Below, one piece after another: positions 46,191 through 55,196 of a DNA stretch of 64,000 nt (position 1 is its first letter; each line of letters opens with the position of its first letter). Below the pieces are notes generated by a model. It did no database searches. It had not been told where the DNA came from and saw only the letters and a program-made list of their open reading frames with translations. The DNA comes from Siphonodentalium dalli (Eukaryota > Mollusca > Scaphopoda > Gadilida > Siphonodentaliidae): the NCBI GenBank assembly GCA_032622095.1, contig CP136067.1:91006707-91070706 (forward strand), in the 5' to 3' direction. The position numbers and the translations under genes were made by a program.

Positions 46191-46871
46191 ACTAGAATCT
46201 GCAGTATAGTCTCAGTCAGATGCTATTCTTGATTTTAGTTTGAACTTTGAAGACATTGAAGAATGTCATTTCTCAATGCATCTGAATGCATCACATTATT
46301 TCAGTTCATTTATTTGTAAGTGATAACAGTATACAATTAGTATTTTAGTTTAGTCTTGTTGAGCAGTATTTAAGATTCAAGATGATGTTCGTAAATTCAA
46401 GGAGAATAGCGCCACCTTCAATTGGGATTGTCTGAACAGTAAACAGTAACGGTCATTCATCATAACCAATTCAGTTTTATTTGGATAAGTGTTGCAAATT
46501 AACATTATTTGCAATCATTCAAGATGAGAAATAACCAGAAGGAACGAATTTGATTGCATGCCAGAACGAGACAGTATTTCAGACATTAGAAATTTATGAG
46601 ATACCCTTTTCAATTTCGTGTTATGCAACAATCGGGTTAACGATATCTAGTCATCATTGAGTATTCACCATGTAGTATTTGTGATACCGTTTTTTGTATT
46701 TTATTACTTTTACTCGGGTAATACAACTGGGTAATATATATATTTTTTTTTACTCAATTACGGTTTTCCACTGTGAAGTGGAACGGGATCCTGTGAAATC
46801 CAGAATGTTGCTAAATCTGTTGAATGTTGAAAAAACCCATTTTGGAAACAAATTACAGAAAAGTTTGGTTT
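46191..46871. other. Intronic, no gene seen
   Basis: AT-rich, nothing recognised. Confidence 0.5.
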
Positions 46872-47131
46872 GAAATGAACCAAACGTGTACTGTTATGTT
46901 TATGTGACAGGTGGTCAATCTATGATTGACTCCAATCACCTTGATTGGATAATCCTATACCGCGCGGCGATGTCTTCCCATCGATATGTCCACCGACAGC
47001 TTCACATTGAGAGTCGCCTTGTAAAACTACCTGGACTATATTATAAACCCAGCCGGTGAATAGCACCCCATTGACCACCGGTCACATAAAACATGCTGCG
47101 CGTAAAAGTACACGTTTGGTTCCGTTCAATC
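46872..47131. mobile_element. PIF/Harbinger fragment C and duplicated leader
   Basis: GGTGAATAGCACCCC ending near 47069 is an element end in reverse orientation, and its inner part resembles fragment A (TATAAACC-AGGTAGTTT, GCTGTCG.TGG). The leader with ACACGTTTGGTTC and GACCACC.GTCACATAAA occurs reversed at 46872-46926 and forward at 47071-47125, so two copies meet head to head at this point. Confidence 0.6.
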
Positions 47132-47564
47132 ATGAGTAACCTAGGGAAAGGAAGGGGTGCTAAATACACAGCCGATGAGCGAAACACTGTTTGGGCATTG
47201 TGCAGACAAGCATCAAAATCCTAGAGAATAAAGATACCGGCACCATCCACCAGCGCCGGAAAAATTATGTCTGGAAAGAAATTTCTTTGGAAATGGCAGG
47301 GAAATTTTCAAATAGAACCAAAAGACCAAAACAAAAGATTTTAAAGTGCTGTGGAAGCGGATGAAGATTAAGGCAAAGCAAGAAAAACAGACCACGGACC
47401 AGGTGGAACAGGAGGTTGACCTCCAAATAGGCGTTATTAGCAATGACACCGCTAGAATTCTTGAGTTTTTGCCTGAAGAGTTTCTGGAGATGACCAATGA
47501 GTACGACGACAACCAGCCAGAGACAATTGCAAGTGAGCAATTTTCAACCAAAACTTATATGTAG
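47132..47564 (+). pseudogene. Harbinger-associated Myb/SANT-like DNA-binding protein, broken
   Basis: It starts at an ATG after the leader (MSNLGKGRGAKYTADERNTV). Translation then hits a stop at 47222; the neighbouring frame continues with ENKDTGTIHQRRKNYVWKEI and a KFSNRT stretch, and after another shift near 47350 the third frame gives VLWKRMKIKAKQEK and an acidic tail to 47564. The W...W...LW(K)xMKxxAKxE pattern is that of the Myb/SANT-like partner protein of PIF/Harbinger transposons, which carries the transposase to the element ends. Two frame changes make it non-functional. Confidence 0.7.
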
Positions 47565-48318
47565 TATATTGAATGTAAATATGTCAGTCCATTCGAAATG
47601 GGTACAACATTATAGGAACTAATGTGGTGCCAACGATTGGACATCTTAACCACCATCTTTAAATGTCCAACCCCCCCATCAGGGGACCAGGACCAATGTT
47701 TGATCGATGCGGATGGAGAAAAGAATTTAATCTGAACTTGAAAACAGCAACATCCTAGTAATCTAAACCTTTCCAAATGATGGAAATTTCCAATCTGACA
47801 CTCCCTAATATCCAACTGATGGTCATTTCAGTCCAATATTTTGATAAAAAGTAGGCAAATGTGCGACTTATAGTGTGACAACAACAAACTCCCCATTAAT
47901 TATAGTTGGGAAAATCGAATTATGAGAACAAAATTCATTTCGTTATATGTCAAGGGTGGTACCAGATGGGTTTTGAGGTATCGGGATTGGAGGTAGTTAA
48001 AGCCCCCCCCCCCCCCGTCGGCGAGGGTTGCAATATGCAATGGCTAATCCTGTATAGCTCCCCCGCCCCTCTCTTGAAGGGGCTGGTAACCCATGAGTCG
48101 GGCAATCCGGCTCCTCCCCATGCGTTATGTCATAATGAAGATAACATTTCGGTGATCCCCATGTGCCATCGAAACTGAATGTGTTGTGACACTACGATAT
48201 ACCATATAGTGGTTGAAACAATCAGCCATAAATAAAACTAATAGTATTGGGTAATGCATTTTCCTGATCTAACTATAGTACCACACAGTTGCACTTCAGT
48301 AAGACATATACATATTAA
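47565..48318. other. Harbinger interior or dispersed repeat, no gene
   Basis: TCCAACTGATGGTCATTTCAG at 47812 recalls the repeat at 9673. There are C-runs at 47665 and 48004. No transposase catalytic region can be found. Confidence 0.4.
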
Positions 48319-48633
48319 AGGTACTCAATCAGATCAGACGCTCATAAATTACTATTTCTTTGGCTTTGGGGCTAAAAAATATTTGATTCGAGTCGAGGAA
48401 CCCACCCATCAAAGCGCAGAGGTATTATATATCGATGTTTTAAGTTTGCTATTTCTATTGTCTGTGGACCAGAAGTACGTGGTCGAACGGACGAAGGTGC
48501 CGATGAAGATGGATATCCAAGAGTTATCACTCTGAGCTGTGATGGGTGGGTTCCTTGACTAGAATCAAATATTTTTTTACACCCGAATCCAAAGAAATAG
48601 TAATTTATGAGCGTCTGATCGGATTGAGTACCT
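48319..48633. mobile_element. Fold-back MITE with ~100-bp inverted ends at TTAA
   Basis: AGGTACTCAATCAGATCAGA at 48319 and its complement ending at 48633 open inverted arms of about 100 bp. TTAA stands on both sides (48315-48318 and 48634-48637). TTAA targets are used by piggyBac and Kolobok; the AGG..CCT ends fit Kolobok better than the CCC-type piggyBac ends. The open frames on both strands are by-products of the arms. Confidence 0.8.
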
Positions 48634-48913
48634 TTAAATTGGTAAAACATTATAAGCTTTTAATTTTAGAAGTAAGTGATACAAACTCCGTTCTCATGGA
48701 ATAACACCCTACAGGTAAAACTACATTCATGCTATTTAAACTAATTTGTTTTCAAACGGACATGGCTCATTCGAGCTTCAAGATTTTGATATACCCACTT
48801 CATATGTTCTAAAATTACTCCATGGCCACAGCCATTTGCCAGCCCTTGACCGATTAATTCAAACAAAGTGTGTTGTAGCTATAGTCGTCCAAACCACTCT
48901 AAAATTCACCCCA
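48634..48913. other. Spacer, no gene seen
   Basis: Nothing recognised. Confidence 0.4.
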
Positions 48914-49045
48914 TACACACCCCACCCGATCCAAAATGGCCGCCGCCTTTGTTTGGCCTATATCGGTCAAGGCCTACATGTATATATGGCGTCCTATTTG
49001 AACCCATTTAGAGGGCGTTCATTTTGGATCGGGGTGGGGTGTGTG
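48914..49045. mobile_element. Small MITE with 24-bp inverted ends
   Basis: ACACACCCCACCCGATCCAA at 48915 and its complement ending at 49044 (with one inserted G) enclose about 85 bases of GC-rich sequence (GGCCGCCGCC). Target duplication not clear. Confidence 0.6.
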
Positions 49046-49159
49046 GAAAGAATCTATTGGGGGCGGTCATTCTACAACATCATTTTGTTTGACATAAATA
49101 CACAACTTTTCGAATAAAGAATGGAAATAAAAAATTATAACTCCATAGACATATAATTT

Positions 49160-49562
49160 ATAGTTAGAAGCAAATATTGGGGTCAATTGGGCTTGATCTG
49201 TCCCTTAAAATTATTCTGAGACGTTGTCTTCTTGGCTCATAATTTTCACGCTGTGCTAATTCAAAACTCTCAATAATGTCATCGAAACTCATTCTGCAGA
49301 TGTATAAACGCCAGCATGAGTCTCCATACAATTATACCCAAAAATTATACCGCTATACATGCTGATTGTGGACGGTGAGTGTTCACGAATTGGTCGTGAG
49401 ACGGTGTCCATTGACAAGTGACAAATCTGATAGTTTGGACCAATCACATCATCGACAGCGTGTCTCGTTGGCGCTAAAGCGAAGATACCTTTGCGTTCAG
49501 CCACTACCAAATAAACTACCTGGTTTATAAAATAGTCTCGCTTGGTGAATACCACCCCATGT
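49160..49562 (-). mobile_element. PIF/Harbinger fragment B: end plus transposase N-terminus
   Basis: The minus strand begins with GGGGTGGTATTCACCAAGCG near 49560, the counterpart of the end at 41587. After ~270 bases an ATG (49290-49292) reads MSFDDIIESFELAQREN and RRQRLRIILRDRS, then runs out of homology within 20 codons. This resembles the start of Harbinger transposases. The catalytic domain is missing. The 88-codon frame 49289-49555 is the leader, not a gene. Confidence 0.65.
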
Positions 49563-50159
49563 ATAAATACCCAGGTGCTCTTCCGAACGTAGATTCATTT
49601 TTATTTGTTGCTCTAATTAACAATAGATGTGTAGCTAGTTGATTGTCAACATGGGTATGGACGTAGAGGTGTCTCCATTGCTTTGGGGTTGGGTTTATAC
49701 TCAACTTTGATTTCCAATTTTCAATGAAATTAAGGCGGAATTTAATTTTAAGTGAATTTTTACTGCAATATTATTAGCAGAACTGTAGCAATGTACACTA
49801 TAGGTCAATGTTGGACTATCTTAATTAGTGCATGATTTTCCTCAGTTATAAATATATGTGCTTACATCTCTTTACAAAAATCAAATGGAAAATAAAATCA
49901 TTTATGGTCCACTTCAAGTGAACAACTTTGTTGAATGTTTGAAGTATTATTTCACCATGATTTCAATAAGACTTAACTGCTAATAAAATATTTTCAGTAA
50001 AAGTTTGGATTAGATTTACTTTCAGTAAAATTTCACTAAAATTCAACTGAAATTTCAAAGACATTAATAATATAGCTATGTACAATTCGATAGCTCCGAT
50101 CTCGAATTCACCCAAATCATGCCGACACAATTTAAATATAAATCCGATACCGATAACAT
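49563..50159. other. Intronic, no gene seen
   Basis: AT-rich with repeated TTTCAGTAAAA/CAACTGAAATTTC strings near 49990-50060, too short to classify. Confidence 0.45.
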
Positions 50160-50360
50160 AATTCAAGATGGCTGCTGGCGGCCATGTTTGTTTTTATAGA
50201 AACAATTTTCAAAAGTAAAATGATTCGCCCATAAATACGAGCTGTAGAATGTGCAAGTAGATTTAATTTAAAATTATTCCATGACTGCCATTCGTGGCCA
50301 TGTTTGAGGAATGGATGAGGAATGTAGGGCCGGTCACGCAGAATGAATTGTTGATTCATA
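50160..50360 (-). repeat. Satellite-like unit at the insertion site of the virus-like element
   Basis: ATTCAAGATGGCTGCTGGCGGCCATGT, AAAATGATTCGCCC and GACTGCCATTCGTGGCCATG match the inverted ~165-bp satellite. The CACGTA target of the large element follows immediately. Confidence 0.55.
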
Positions 50361-50366
50361 CACGTA

Positions 50367-51755
50367 TGATGATACCCAGCCTGTTTGGGGCCATTTCAGG
50401 AACGATAACTCTATCCGACCTATATTCTCCGCCCACGCGTCGGTCTATTTGTACCGGTTGGACATGTCCGGACATGACCCGCTGGTTATATCCAGACTTC
50501 TCCATATGAATGGTATATTATCTACATGTATATCACGTGATGATCTCGGTGGGGGTAGTTTCAGTCTTGAATATTAAAGGGATACTAGGCTCTCACTGGG
50601 GATGATTATTAAAGTGACACTCACTATGGATGAATGTTAAAGTAACACATGGCGCACACTGTGGGATAATGTTAAAGTGACACTAGCATTGAAAACTTCC
50701 AAAAAGTTCAAAAAGTTCAAAAAGTTCATAAAGTTCAAAAATTTCAAAAACTTCAAAAATTTCAAAAAGTTCAAAAATTTCAAAAACTTACAAAATTTCA
50801 AAAATTTCGAAAAACTTCAAAAACTTCAAAAACTTCACAAATTTCACAAATTTCACAAATTTCAAAAAACTTCAAAAAATTAAACAAAATTCAGTATTTA
50901 GTCAAAAATATGGCTTGTTACCATTCATCGGAAAGCTATGGGGGTACGGTGGTGAGCGCCACCGAAAAAAGCAAGTGAGCGAGGGAAAAAAGAGAAAAAT
51001 AACATGACAAGTGGTAGATAGTACAATTTATTATATTAACTATTCACTGTCACTTTCGTCCGAATTGTCATCACTTTCGCCAGATGTGTCATTTGTTTCG
51101 TCCATGAACTTTTCTAGCAATGGTCTGTACTTTAATATTGACATTTTCACTGCATCACGATCTTCAAAACCATTCTTAATATATTTCTCCACTTTATTCA
51201 TGACACTGTTGTGCAGAGTACCATTGCGCAGCCACATATTCTTTATTATTGTCCAAGCATAAACATTCATAAATAGCCTCATGCCTTCAGTTTTAAGATC
51301 TGTACTTTTAAGGTTCTTGTCAGCTTGTACTTTTGCCTCTTTTACTGTCGAGCCATTTTCCATATACGTTTCCATGTTATCACTCCATGCTTCTTGTGCT
51401 TTATCTCTACTCTCATCACACAAACTTTTGAAGTATTCATCTTCATTCGATTTAATTTTCTTATTCTGACTATCATCCGTGTCCTCAGTTAATTTTCGTT
51501 TTAACTTATTTTCTTGACACCAGTTTTTTACGTGTCTCTGGACATCATGCTGATCTTCGAACAAAAGCCCACAGTCATTGCAAGGGTACGACATGTCTTC
51601 TCGAATGCCTATGTTTTTATGGTTTTCTTTATTAATTTCATTGATCTCACCAGGTGTCCTTATGTCCTTAGTATAGCCATTATGTTGACCCTGGGGCACA
51701 ATATAATTATATGTCATGCCATCCCGTTGACCAGGGATATCTCTGTCATCATATT
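50367..51755. repeat. Left arm of the fold-back element
   Basis: Pairs with 54484-55849 in reverse complement. In order it holds the terminus with CCGACCTATATTCTCCGCCC, a block with repeated AAAGTGACACT/AAAGTAACAC strings (50610-50690), a 9-bp A-rich minisatellite, GGTGGTGAGCGCCACC, and the 3' part of the ATPase-fusion gene. Homology to the right arm stops within the GATGACAGAGATATC codons of that gene. Confidence 0.8.
50694..50885. repeat. 9-bp A-rich minisatellite (arm copy 1)
   Basis: About twenty units of CAAAAAGTT or CAAAAATTT, period nine. Its reverse complement stands at 55350-55515 in the other arm, and a short stub at 53430-53460. Open frames of Lys/Phe repeats here are not genes. 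Confidence 0.85.
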
Positions 51756-52786
51756 TCATATCATTCCGTTGATCCGGGCTATTGTTGTCATCACATTTCA
51801 CCACATTCTGTTCATCTGGGTGCTCGCTGTCCTTATGGAGATTATATTTCATGCCATTCCATTCACCCATATGTTGGTTCGTGTCCTCTTTTAGCACATT
51901 CTGTCGCAGCCGTAATGTGTCCGGGGTTGCGGCTTTTAAATCCACCAGTAGGTAACCGTACGGTTCACTCGTCGCTTCCGAAAAACTCTCGCATCATACG
52001 TTGAGGGCATTCAGGATACATCTGTCTTGATAATGTTGAAATTAAACCCTTGTCAATTGGATTATTGAACACTACCAAATATTGACAATTTCGTCGTTGT
52101 GTTGGATCTTTGTTGTAGTAGAAATTCTGGTTCAAACTTATCAAAGATAAGTTCAAATGGTGACTTCCTTCGGAATGTAAATCATTAACTCTCTGGTCTT
52201 TTGATGAAGTTTGCATCAAGTCATCGAGTACAACTAGATTTTTATACTGGGGGTTGATAAGAGAATCCAAGTTTGCTGGTATTCCCCGTATAAAGTTGAC
52301 CTGAGGGGTGACGGTATACTTTATGTCATCATATAGGGGCTGCCAATATTTATAAAACCATATTATTCTGTCAGGTGCGGGTGATATTTTTTAGGCAGAC
52401 TTTTGTAGCAAGGTTTTCACGAAGTATGTCTTCCCACTAGATGTCGGTCCACTTACGCATGCCGTGAATGGATGCTTGAAAATAAAATATTCTTGGACAT
52501 TAGCCATTGGATCATCAAAGCAGGATGTTATGTCGCTTTGTTGCTGTTTCCCCTGCTGGTGTTGTTGTTGTTGTTGTTGTGGATGGTGTTGTTGTTGTGG
52601 TTGTTGTGGTTGTTGTTGTTGTGGTTGTTGTTGTTGCTGATGATGCTGCTGTTGTTGCTGTTGTTGTTGTTGTGGCTGATGATGATGCTGTTGTTGTTCT
52701 GAAGGCGTGTGTTTAACTTTGATATGACTCTTCAAACTATCTTGCCAAGCATAGGCACTTAAGCACTCTTCACACTTATACTTCAT
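51040..52786 (-). pseudogene. C2H2 - Gln-rich linker - A32/FtsK-like ATPase - C2H2 fusion gene, two breaks
   Basis: It starts at 52786 (MKYKCEECLSAYAW...), giving a C2H2 finger (residues 5-26), then a Q/H-rich linker encoded by CAA/CAG repeats, then the ATPase: Walker A GPTSSGKT at 52427-52450 and Walker B VVLDDL near 52217-52240, followed by a Q-N sensor and an ARQMYP-like C-terminal signature (here SRQMYP). This is the fold of DNA-packaging ATPases of Polinton-like and large DNA viruses. A TAA at 52391-52393 interrupts the frame just after Walker A, and a one-base shift near 51965 separates the ATPase end (PYGYLLVDLK) from the last part. That part has degenerate ~15-residue repeats, a second C2H2 (YPCNDCGLLFEDQHDVQRH) and an acidic helical tail ending in DESDSE. 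Total about 580 codons. Confidence 0.7.
52552..52700 (-). repeat. TTG/CTG-rich trinucleotide repeat (Gln linker)
   Basis: Long TTGTTG runs with GTGG and GATGATGC interruptions encode Gln/His on the minus strand between the zinc finger and the ATPase. Similar runs occur at 53155-53260 and 54312-54486; these repeats coincide with the joints of the rearranged segments. Confidence 0.85.
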
Positions 52787-52874
52787 TTTCCTATATAATC
52801 AGTGAAATCGATCGTTCTTCTATACACCTATATTTATATAGAACAGAAACAAGAGAAAGTGGTGGACTAGTTCA

Positions 52875-53048
52875 CTAGTTCAGGCTGTCATTCACAACGT
52901 CTCTTCGTGTTGTTTGTACTGGATACAAATTTATCACATTGGCTACAATACAACCTACCCATCCAAATGTCAATGCAATTATGAGTGATTTCAACATGCA
53001 CACTCTATTATATAGATATGTGTAACCTGGTGACATGATGAAATCCAT
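52875..53048 (-). CDS. Small membrane protein (57 aa)
   Basis: An ATG at 53046-53048 opens 57 codons ending in TAG at 52875-52877. A short N-terminal stretch (MDFIMSPGYTYLYNRV) is followed by one hydrophobic span (SLIIALTFGWVGCIVANVI) and a polar tail ending in DSLN. I do not recognise the family. Small one-span membrane proteins are common in Polinton-like viruses, but that is only context. It overlaps the end of the Gln-rich frame in another frame. Its first half is repeated at 54140-54215 but there runs into foreign sequence, so this is the only complete copy. That it is translated is an inference. Confidence 0.4.
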   Translation of the reverse strand: MDFIMSPGYTYLYNRVCMLKSLIIALTFGWVGCIVANVINLYPVQTTRRDVVNDSLN

Positions 53049-53262
53049 TGTGTACTGAGTTGACCTCCGGCTTCGTGCCGATTGGGTACTGAGCTGACCA
53101 ATGACTGCTATTGTATCTTTTGACAGATAAGTCTTTACTTTTCTTACGCCGGGGGTGTTGTTGATGTTGTTGTTGTTGTTGATGCTGTTGTTGTTGTTGT
53201 TGCGGCGGCGGCTGATGGTGCTGTTGTTGTTGTTGTTGTTGTGGCTGCTGTTGTGGAGTTAT
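53008..53262 (-). CDS. Gln/His-rich ORF with basic end, probably a fusion remnant
   Basis: Open from the CAA/CAG run to LHISI and a stop at 53008. After the Gln run it reads HPRRKKSKDLSVKRY and ends within sequence that also encodes the small membrane protein in another frame. An ATG at 53331 lies in the internal terminus, so the original start is probably lost. The same tail is duplicated at 54166-54330. I do not recognise it. Confidence 0.3.
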   Translation of the reverse strand: MTPQQQPQQQQQQQHHQPPPQQQQQQHQQQQQHQQHPRRKKSKDLSVKRYNSSHWSAQYPIGTKPEVNSVHNGFHHVTRLHISI

Positions 53263-53278
53263 TGTTCTTAGGTAAAAA

Positions 53279-53430
53279 TGATGATACCCACCCTGTTTGG
53301 CCCCCCAGATCAGGAACGATCCGAAGTACACGACCTACATTCTCTGCAGTACTCCTGTTGGTGTTAGTCTAGACAGTTTGACCTATATTCTCCGCCCACG
53401 CGTCGGTTTATTTGTATACCGGTTGGGTAT
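53279..53430 (+). repeat. Internal element terminus (third end, different subfamily)
   Basis: TGATGATACCCACCC at 53279 opens a terminus in the same orientation as the left end, but of the subfamily found at 1-125: it has TACATTCTCTGCAGTACTCC and TCTAGACAGTTTGACC, which the outer ends lack. No 6-bp duplication can be paired with it. It then continues into sequence homologous to 50869 onward. Confidence 0.7.
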
Positions 53431-53619
53431 GTCCAAAAAATTTCAAAAAACTTCAAAAATTAAACAAAATTCAGGATTTAGTCAAAAATATGGCTTGTTG
53501 CCATTCATCGGAAAGCTATGGGGGTACGGTGGTGAGCGCCACCGAAAAAAGCAAGTGAGCGAGGGAAAAAAGAGAAAAATAACATGACATGTGGTACATA
53601 CTACAATTTATTATATTAA

Positions 53620-53823
53620 CTATTCACTGTCACTTTCGTCCGAATTGTCATCACTTTCGTCAGATGTGTCATTTTTTTCGTCCATGAACTTTTCTAGCAA
53701 TGGTCTGTACTTTAATATTGACATTTTCACTGCATCACGATCTTCAAAACCATTCTTCATATATTTGTCCACTTTATCCACCGGCCTTTCAATAGCCTTC
53801 GAAAATTTAGGTAAATTACTCAT
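53620..53823 (-). pseudogene. Chimeric remnant: foreign start joined to the acidic tail of the fusion gene
   Basis: It begins MSNLPKFSKAIERP at 53823, then continues as KYMKNGFEDRDAV...DESDSE, the last ~50 residues of the fusion gene in the arms. The joint falls at a shared KV-KY codon block. The foreign start overlaps the stop of the upstream basic ORF by ATGA, a compact arrangement that looks original. It is the start of one gene fused to the end of another. Confidence 0.55.
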
Positions 53824-54035
53824 TTTAGTTCAGTGAATATGTCGTCTGGATTTTCCTTTTTAACTTTTCCAATGTTTGTCTTCTTCGCTCTTCCTCCTTT
53901 TATCTCTTTAACTTTTATCTTCTTAGCTACGGGTTTCCTTATATCAGATTTCGCTTCAGTCTTGGGTAGGTCCTTCGAGTCATCGTAGGGTACATATTTA
54001 TTAAGATCAAAGTCATAATAGTACGGAGTCCCCAT
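53820..54035 (-). CDS. Small Lys-rich protein (71 aa)
   Basis: Starts MGTPYYYDFDLNKYVPYDD at 54035 and becomes strongly basic (KPVAKKIKVKEIKGGRAKK) before ending TELK. The stop overlaps the next start (ATGA). Its beginning overlaps, in another frame, the end of an upstream frame at 54013-54118 that reads VYVLDGNFAPIKITTSEYT, possibly the C-terminus of a lost structural protein. Overlapping starts and stops suggest a virus-like gene string. A basic DNA-binding core-type protein is conceivable but unproven. Confidence 0.4.
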   Translation of the reverse strand: MGTPYYYDFDLNKYVPYDDSKDLPKTEAKSDIRKPVAKKIKVKEIKGGRAKKTNIGKVKKENPDDIFTELK

Positions 54036-54061
54036 TCCGGCTAAAGTTCAAAGTGTACTCT

Positions 54062-54330
54062 GAAGTAGTAATTTTTATAGGCGCGAAATTACCATCCAAG
54101 ACGTATACGTTGTTGTTGATACAAATGTCAATGCAATTATGAGTGATTTCAACATGCACACTCTATTATATAGATATGTGTAACCTGGTGACATGATGAA
54201 ATCCATTGTGTACTGAGTTGACCTCCGGCTTCGTGCCGATTGGGTACTGAGCTGACCAATGACTGCTATTGTATCTTTTGACAGATAAGTCTTTACTTTT
54301 CTTACGCCGGGGGTGTTGTTGATGTTGTTG
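54062..54330 (-). repeat. Duplicate of 52960-53175 (membrane-protein start and basic tail)
   Basis: From CAAATGTCAATGCAATTATG to the TTACGCCGGGGGTGTTG edge of the CAG/CTG run, it is nearly identical to 52960-53160 in the same orientation. The membrane-protein frame is cut after about 32 codons by the joint at 54122. Confidence 0.8.
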
Positions 54331-54343
54331 TTGTTGTTGTTGC

Positions 54344-54374
<31 letters not shown>

Positions 54375-54486
54375 GCGGCGGCGGCGATGGTGCGATTGGC
54401 GCGGCGGCCAACAGCAACAACAGCAGCATCAACAGCAACAGCAACAACAGCAACAACAGCAGCATCAACAGCAACAACAACAACAG
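54312..54486. repeat. Symmetric (TTG)n-spacer-(CAA/CAG)n hairpin, centre of the fold-back
   Basis: About 60 bases of TTG repeats run into GCGGCGGCGATGGTGCGATT and GGCGCGGCGGCC, followed by about 80 bases of CAA/CAG repeats. The two runs are complementary and the spacer partly so. The right arm begins at the end of this run. Confidence 0.85.
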
Positions 54487-55196
54487 ATGACAGAGATATC
54501 CCTGGTCAACGGGAGGGCATGACATATAATTATATTGTGCCCCAGGGTCAACATAATGGCTATACTAAGGACATAAGGACACCTGGTGAGATCAATGAAA
54601 TTAATAAAGAAAACCATAAAAACATAGGCATTCGAGAAGACATGTCGTACCCTTGCAATGACTGTGGGCTTTTGTTCGAAGATCAGCATGATGTCCAGAG
54701 ACACGTAAAAAACTGGTGTCAAGAAAATAAGTTAAAACGAAAATTAACTGAGGACACGGATGATAGTCAGAATAAGAAAATTAAATCGAATGAAGATGAA
54801 TACTTCAAAAGTTTGTGTGATGAGAGTAGAGATAAAGCACAAGAAGCATGGAGTGATAACGTGGAAACGTATATGGAAAATGGCTCGACAGAAAAAGAGG
54901 CAAAAGTACAAGCTGACAAGGACCTTAAAAGTACAGATCTTAAAACTGAAGGCATGAGGCTATTTATGAATGTTTATGTTTGGACAATAATAAAGAATAT
55001 GTGGCTGCGAAATGGTACTCTGCACAACAGTGTCATGAATAAAGTGGAGAAATATATGAAGAATGGTTTTGAAGATCGTGATGCAGTGAAAATGTCAATA
55101 TTAAAGTACAGACCATTGCTAGAAAAGTTCATGGACGAAACAAATGACACATCTGGCGAAAGTGATGACAATTCGGACGAAAGTGACAGTGAATAG
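54387..55196 (+). pseudogene. Right-arm copy: C-terminal part of the fusion gene behind a CAG run
   Basis: The frame opens in the trinucleotide run (read as Thr/Ala) and joins at GATGACAGAGAT to the C-terminal ~240 codons of the fusion gene: C2H2 finger, helical region and acidic DESDSE tail. Compared with the left-arm copy it differs at about six residues in the last 150 (for example METY/VETY and STVK/STEK), so the copies have diverged or came from different parents. The ATPase is absent. Whether this truncated frame is expressed is unknown. Confidence 0.6.

Noticed and set aside
48254-48650. Two ~92-codon frames on opposite strands
   Set aside because: They begin with the same peptide because they lie on the inverted arms of the TTAA fold-back.
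49289-49555. 88-codon minus-strand gene
   Set aside because: It is the Harbinger leader between the element end and the real transposase start at 49290.
50677-50883. Lys/Phe repeat protein, and possible bent DNA from phased A-tracts
   Set aside because: The frame is only the 9-bp minisatellite. The period is nine, not about 10.5, so A-tracts are not in phase with the helix.
54166-54525. 119-codon Leu/Gln-rich minus-strand protein
   Set aside because: The Leu run is the CAG/CTG repeat read in another frame; only the basic tail is a true duplicate.
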